Shown: in pieces, positions 6,713 to 10,130 of the stretch
Layout of the letters: each line of letters starts with the position of its first letter
Position numbering within the stretch: position 1 is the stretch's first letter
Assembly (NCBI GenBank): GCA_027011425.1
Contig: JALUZX010000294.1
Span: forward strand, 1-10,130
Reading direction: 5' to 3'
Length of the DNA: 10,130 bases
Source of the DNA: Planctomycetota bacterium
GTDB taxonomy: Bacteria; Planctomycetota; UBA1135; JALUZX01
Program-made: the position numbers and the translations under genes
Notes under the pieces: generated by a model
What the model was told of the DNA's origin: nothing
The model's database searches: none
Seen by the model: only the letters and a program-made list of their open reading frames with translations

Positions 6713-7575
6713 TTACAAGGGAGGAAATCGTCTCTTCCGTCCGGGATCTTCCCATGCTGGGAGCCACCTTCGCCCAGCTCTCGGACCTGGACAAGGACGA
6801 ATCTGCGAAAATCCAGGATTTCGCCCAGGTGGTCGAGACCGATCCCGCCCTCATGGGGAATCTCCTCCGCCTGGCCAATTCCGCGGGATTCGGCCTTTCC
6901 CACCGGGTGGTCACCGCGGTCCAGGCCATCTCCGTCCTGGGGAGGAAACGGTTGATGAACGTGGCCCTGGCCACGGCCTTCCGGGGGGTTCTTCCGAAAA
7001 AACTCGCCGGCTACGGGATCGATTCCGAGACTTTCTGGATCCACTCCATCGCGGTCGGAGTCTTGAGCGAAGAGATCGCCCGGACCTCCGGAATGCAGCT
7101 CAGGGAAGAGAGCTTCGTAGCGGGCTTGCTCCACGACATCGGCAAACTCGTGACCAGCACCTTCCTGGAAACGGAGGCCAAGGCCCTTGCCGAAAGTTTG
7201 GAGGAAAAAAGCCTCCTCTTTTTGGAAGCGGAAAGGGAAGTAATGGACGCGGACCATTGCATGATCGGGGAAACCGTCGCCCAAAGATGGGATCTCCCCC
7301 CCTGCATCGCGGCCGTGGCCCGGTGGCACCATGACCCAAGCGGAATGGAGTCGGCCGACGCTGAAATCCTCCAACCATTGGTGGACGCCGTCCACCTGGC
7401 GGACAGCCTGGCTCACGCTCTTGGATATGGAACGGACATCGGTGAACTCTCCCGCCGGATCGATTCCGAGGCCATGAAACGTTTGGACCTTTCCATGTCT
7501 GAACTGGAAGAAGCCGCCAGTCGGGCCGCCGGCGAGATCGAGGAAAGGAAAAAAAACCTGGACCATGGAGGGTGA
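6709..7575 (+). CDS. HDOD-domain signalling protein
   Basis: The HDOD family is related to HD phosphohydrolases. Members occur in signalling and motility clusters, and most have no known enzymatic activity. The product is 288 residues. The HDOD domain covers about residues 12-210: LPMLGATFAQLSDL at the start, DPALMGNLLRLANSA, the HD pair H142-D143 in GLLHDIGK, and ARWHHDP with H207 and H208. The C-terminal 75 residues are helical and charged, with no recognised domain. The start overlaps the cheD stop as ATGA, with GAGAGGAGG upstream, so translation is probably coupled. An ORF extending back to 6589 is simply overlap with cheD in another frame. The retained HD and HH residues leave open whether it binds metal. 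Its place between cheD and the cheY remnant suggests a role in this pathway, but the target is unknown. Confidence 0.9.
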   Translation: MITREEIVSSVRDLPMLGATFAQLSDLDKDESAKIQDFAQVVETDPALMGNLLRLANSAGFGLSHRVVTAVQAISVLGRKRLMNVALATAFRGVLPKKLAGYGIDSETFWIHSIAVGVLSEEIARTSGMQLREESFVAGLLHDIGKLVTSTFLETEAKALAESLEEKSLLFLEAEREVMDADHCMIGETVAQRWDLPPCIAAVARWHHDPSGMESADAEILQPLVDAVHLADSLAHALGYGTDIGELSRRIDSEAMKRLDLSMSELEEAASRAAGEIEERKKNLDHGG

Positions 7576-7582
7576 GGGCGCC

Positions 7583-7946
7583 ATGGAATACAACCTGCTC
7601 GTCGTTGGCGATTCGAAAACTTCGGGGAAGATCATTGTCAAGGCCGCGTGCATGGCCGGCCTGGAGGCCGGAGACATCCTGGAGGCCCGAAACGAAGCGG
7701 AGCCCAGGATATCCCCCCCGAAAAGAACGGATGGACCCGGTCTCCTCCAACCTCTACATGCCCGGGATGGGAGGGGTTGAACTTGTGGAGGGGCAGCCGA
7801 CTTTTCGGCCTGTGTCTTCCCGGACAGCTTCGGTGACTCGAACGGAACATGGGAACCCGTCCTTCCGGAAACGAGAATCACTGAAACGGAAAACTGCTCG
7901 CGCGAAAGGGAAGCGCCTCCTTTGTCACGCTTTTCGAGGATTATGA
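7583..7946 (+). pseudogene. Degenerate cheY (response regulator) remnant
   Basis: CheY is the phosphorylated output protein that acts at the flagellar motor. The reading frame starts at ATG 7583, with GGAGGGTGAGGG upstream, and begins MEYNLLVVGDSKTSGKIIVK, a clear receiver N-terminus. It then leaves frame at a run of seven C at 7713-7719 and ends at a stop (7778-7780). The next frame continues as MDPVSSNLYMPGMGGVELVE, the receiver segment around the phosphorylation site. Removing one C gives the normal receiver spacing between these parts. The acidic pair is VVGDS instead of VVDDS. The phospho-acceptor position reads SSNLYMP where SDLNMP-like sequence is expected, so Asp has become Asn. After GGVELVE no receiver sequence is visible in any frame, although that frame stays open to 7946. 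The second half, including the expected Thr/Ser and Lys, is missing. A single sequencing error cannot explain all of this. Confidence 0.8.
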
Positions 7947-7989
7947 AGGAAACCTTGTGGAACTGACCCTTTTCCCGAGAGAGGACTGA
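7885..7989 (+). pseudogene. C-terminal remnant of a lost gene just before cheB (possibly CheX-like)
   Basis: This frame is open from a stop at 7882-7884 to a TGA at 7987-7989 and has no start codon of its own. The 34 residues include SASFVTLFEDYEGNLVELTL, which looks like the closing beta-strands of a real protein. The stop lies four bases before the cheB ATG, normal operon spacing, so a gene probably once ended here. The pattern of a small residue, then two strands across an EGN turn at the C-terminus, is compatible with CheX/CheC-type phosphatases or with a VOC-fold protein. Identity is not established. The most economical reading is that a deletion joined the first half of cheY to the last part of its downstream neighbour. 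Confidence 0.35.
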
Positions 7990-7993
7990 AAAG

Positions 7994-9061
7994 ATGCCCG
8001 CGAATCCCGTAAAAGTCCTGGTCGTGGACGACTCCGCCATCCTTAGGAAGGCATTGACCCGGATCCTCTCCGCCGACCCGGACATCGAAGTCATCGGAGC
8101 GGCTCCCGATCCTTTCGTGGCGAGGGACATGATCGCCGCCGAGAAACCGGACGTCATCAGCCTGGACATAGAAATGCCCAGGATGGATGGGATTACATTT
8201 CTTCGCAAGTTGATGCGCCATTACCCGATTCCTGTGGTGATTCTCTCTTCCCTGACCCCCAAGGGAAGCGAACTGGCCGCGGAAGCCCTCCGGGCGGGGG
8301 CCCTGGCGGTGCTCAACAAGCCCAGGGCGGCCTTTTCCGCCTCCGGGATCCTGGAGGACTACGTAAACGTGATCAAGTCCGTGGCCGGAGCGGACCTTTC
8401 GAAGAACACGCTCTCCGGACAAGGGAAACCGAAAAAGGCGGCGCCCTTGGCCAAGACAACCAACCGTGTCCTTGCGATCGGAGCCTCCACGGGGGGAACC
8501 ACGGCACTGGAGAAAATCCTCCTTGCCATGCCCCCCAACCTTCCAGGCACGGTCGTAACCCAGCACATGCCCGAGAGGGTCACCGCCACATTCGCCGCGA
8601 GACTCGCCAAGGAGACGGGACTGGACGTAATGGAAGCCAAGGACGGGGATTCCGTGGTCCCCGGAAGAGTCCTGATCGCTCCGGGGGGCAAACACCTCCT
8701 TCTCTCCCGGTCCGGAGCACGCTACCAGGCCACTGTCAAGGACGGCCCAAGGGTCAACCACCACAAACCCAGCGTAGACGTCCTCTTCAAGTCCGTGGCC
8801 CGGGCCGCGGGGCCCAACTCGCTGGGCGTGATCCTCACCGGAATGGGCAACGACGGGGCCAAGGGCCTCCTGGAGATGAAAGAGGCCGGGGCCTACACCA
8901 TCGCCCAGGATGAGAAGAGTTGCGTCGTCTTCGGGATGCCCAAAGTAGCCATCGAACTCGGGGCCGCGGAGGAGGTCCTTCCCCTCAAGGAAATCCCGGG
9001 GCGGGTCATCCAGCTTTTCTCCGAGTCCGGTTCCCCCCACGCGGGAACGCGGAAGAAATAG
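7994..9061 (+). CDS. cheB: Chemotaxis receptor methylesterase/deamidase CheB
   Basis: CheB removes methyl groups from receptor glutamates and can deamidate glutamines; phosphorylation by CheA activates it. The product is 355 residues, typical. The receiver domain (about 7-125) has VVDDS and the phospho-acceptor D58 in SLDIEMPRMDG. A linker of about 30 residues follows. The esterase domain (about 155-350) carries the triad S165 (GASTGG), H191 (TQHMP) and D287 (GMGNDGA). These sit one residue from the E. coli positions S164, H190 and D286, so no insertions separate the two proteins over this span. GAGAGGA about eight bases upstream supports the start. It lies immediately after the decayed cheY region and is the last gene of the operon. 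With cheY broken, CheB is the only intact receiver protein in the window that CheA could phosphorylate. Confidence 0.97.
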   Translation: MPANPVKVLVVDDSAILRKALTRILSADPDIEVIGAAPDPFVARDMIAAEKPDVISLDIEMPRMDGITFLRKLMRHYPIPVVILSSLTPKGSELAAEALRAGALAVLNKPRAAFSASGILEDYVNVIKSVAGADLSKNTLSGQGKPKKAAPLAKTTNRVLAIGASTGGTTALEKILLAMPPNLPGTVVTQHMPERVTATFAARLAKETGLDVMEAKDGDSVVPGRVLIAPGGKHLLLSRSGARYQATVKDGPRVNHHKPSVDVLFKSVARAAGPNSLGVILTGMGNDGAKGLLEMKEAGAYTIAQDEKSCVVFGMPKVAIELGAAEEVLPLKEIPGRVIQLFSESGSPHAGTRKK

Positions 9062-9092
9062 ACATCCTTTCCCGGCGGCGGAGGAGGGCCGG

Positions 9093-9929
9093 TCAGTACT
9101 TGATTCCCCTCTTCCCGCCCAACCGCCGGGCCCACTTCTTGTAGAATTCGGCCCGGGTAAATTCCACGCCCGTGATCTCTCTCAGCGCCGCCTTCACGTC
9201 TCCCCTCCAGTAGTGCCAGGCCTTCCAGCGCTTCTCCCACCACGAGGCTGGAGGATTGGATGCGGAATTCACGTCGGCCGGCCTGGGCTCGTCCAGGTGG
9301 TCCACGAGCAGGCGGAAGGCCCGCTTCTCCTTCCCCTTGGCGAAAAGGCGGATGATCTTCTGCTGGGGGACCCCGGGGGAAGCCATGTCCCAGGTCTTCT
9401 CGAAGAGGTCCGAGAGAACCTGGAAGAAGGCGGGGTGGTAGCCCAGCCTCTCCACGGCGTCCAGGCCGGCCAGGAGCACCAGGGGATCCCTGGTGAGGCC
9501 CCTCCCTCCCAGGATCTTCAGGAGGGCCTTCCGGGTCCGGGGGAAATCGAGCTTCCCCAGGGCCTTCACCGCCGCGGCCCGGACAAGCTTGGACTTGTCC
9601 GTCCTGGCCAGCTTCTCCAGGGGGCCCACGAATGAGGGATGGGCCTTCTGGACCAGGGCCTGGATTACCTCCCGGCGGACCAGGGCGGACTTGGCGGCCC
9701 GGGAGAGGTTTTTCTTGAAGGCCTTGAGCATGGCCCGGGCCTCTTTCTTGTCCGCCCGGGGAGGGAAGACGGGAGGTTTCTCCTTTTTTCTTTCCTCCTT
9801 CCCCCGGGTTGCTTTCTTCCCGGGTCCCCGAGCGGGCGGCCCGGCCTTGGAGGGGACCCTCTGGGCCGGAAGGGCCGAGGCAAGGGCCAGGAGAAGGAAG
9901 GAAAGGCGGCGGCTGGGTCTGGGTCGCAT
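9093..9929 (-). CDS. Secreted HEAT-repeat protein of unknown function
   Basis: The product is 278 residues. An Arg-rich start and the hydrophobic stretch LSFLLLALASALPA (9-22) form a signal peptide, cleaved after A19 or A22. No lipobox cysteine is present. Residues 23-75 are rich in Lys, Arg, Pro and Gly. Residues about 80-215 are paired amphipathic helices of HEAT type, for example LVRREVIQALV and KLVRAAAVKALGKL. The C-terminal part has a Trp-rich patch (WWEKRWKAWHYWRGD) and then ITGVEF followed by aromatic residues to KKWARR, resembling an ending I associate with planctomycete HEAT proteins. ATG at 9929 is chosen because AGAGGAG lies about ten bases upstream and the signal peptide begins properly; a TTG at 9950 would add seven residues. 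It converges on cheB with a 31-base gap and is probably unrelated to chemotaxis. HEAT repeats mediate protein binding; no catalytic motif is seen. Confidence 0.8.
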   Translation of the reverse strand: MRPRPSRRLSFLLLALASALPAQRVPSKAGPPARGPGKKATRGKEERKKEKPPVFPPRADKKEARAMLKAFKKNLSRAAKSALVRREVIQALVQKAHPSFVGPLEKLARTDKSKLVRAAAVKALGKLDFPRTRKALLKILGGRGLTRDPLVLLAGLDAVERLGYHPAFFQVLSDLFEKTWDMASPGVPQQKIIRLFAKGKEKRAFRLLVDHLDEPRPADVNSASNPPASWWEKRWKAWHYWRGDVKAALREITGVEFTRAEFYKKWARRLGGKRGIKY

Positions 9930-10130
9930 GGAAGCCGGCTCCTCTTTCAAAGGGGCCCTTCATTCTATTTCCCCCGGCCTTGGAGCTCATCCCCCCATGG
10001 GATGGAGATTTTCTTTCTTTCGGCGCTCAAGTCGGGGGGACATCCGCCGAGAATGGGAGAGATCGAAGGAACGTCAGGCGAATAGAGCCCCGTTGGAGGG
10101 GCGAAAGGAAAAGCAGGCAGGGGGTCGAAC

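Noticed and set aside
7583..7946. Programmed frameshift producing a full CheY
   Set aside because: Even after joining the frames, the phospho-acceptor Asp and the whole second half of the receiver are missing, so no functional CheY results.
6655..8208. 517-codon antisense open frame across the HDOD gene and cheY remnant
   Set aside because: Same reason: opposite a real gene, no recognised motif and no supporting start context.
9072..9092. Possible terminator between the convergent genes (CCGGC and GCCGG arms)
   Set aside because: Only five base pairs, an 11-base loop and no T-run on either strand.
9950..9960. Small palindrome AAGGG-G-CCCTT upstream of the HEAT gene
   Set aside because: Five-base arms are common in GC-rich sequence; no second copy or other operator evidence.
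9962..9990. Promoter-like TAGAAT with an ATGAGC 17 bases upstream, on the - strand ahead of the HEAT gene
   Set aside because: The -10 is fair but the -35 matches only three of six bases; not distinguishable from chance by eye.
9639..10085. 148-codon + strand open frame at the right end
   Set aside because: Mostly antisense to the HEAT gene, Gly/Pro-rich with no motif; no ribosome binding site of note.

Overview
This window is a nearly complete, single-strand chemotaxis (che) operon from a GC-rich (roughly 60%) Gram-negative-type bacterium, followed by a convergent gene for a secreted HEAT-repeat protein. The source cannot be fixed from sequence alone. A secreted HEAT-repeat protein with a Trp-rich, ITGxxF-type C-terminus suggests a planctomycete or related lineage. 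A che cluster containing CheD and an HDOD protein also occurs in deltaproteobacteria-like groups. Treat the taxonomy as an inference.

Layout, all on the + strand: a short leader with a possible sigma-28 (FliA/SigD-type) promoter (57-84); cheA (147-2702), with two Hpt domains; cheW (2798-3319); a soluble methyl-accepting receptor with two PAS domains and two HAMP-like repeats (3391-5295); a strong hairpin (5304-5332); cheR (5347-6174); cheD (6194-6712); an HDOD-domain gene whose start overlaps the cheD stop (6709-7575); a decayed gene stretch (7576-7993) holding a frameshifted, active-site-mutated cheY remnant and the tail of a second lost gene; and cheB (7994-9061). On the - strand, a gene for a secreted HEAT-repeat protein (9929 down to 9093) converges on cheB with a 31-base gap. 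Bases 9951-10130 are its upstream region; I see no confident gene there.

How it works together: the cytoplasmic receptor, probably sensing something inside the cell through a cysteine-rich PAS domain, would couple through CheW to CheA. CheR, CheB and CheD supply adaptation (methylation, demethylation/deamidation, deamidation). The expected output protein CheY is broken here: both aspartates examined are changed and the second half is gone. CheA must therefore signal through an unlinked CheY or mainly through CheB. No CheC, CheX or CheZ is intact in the window.

The points most worth a second look are the eroded cheY locus, the six-cysteine PAS domain, the acidic aromatic-ended receptor tail, the mcp-cheR hairpin and the sigma-28-like promoter.
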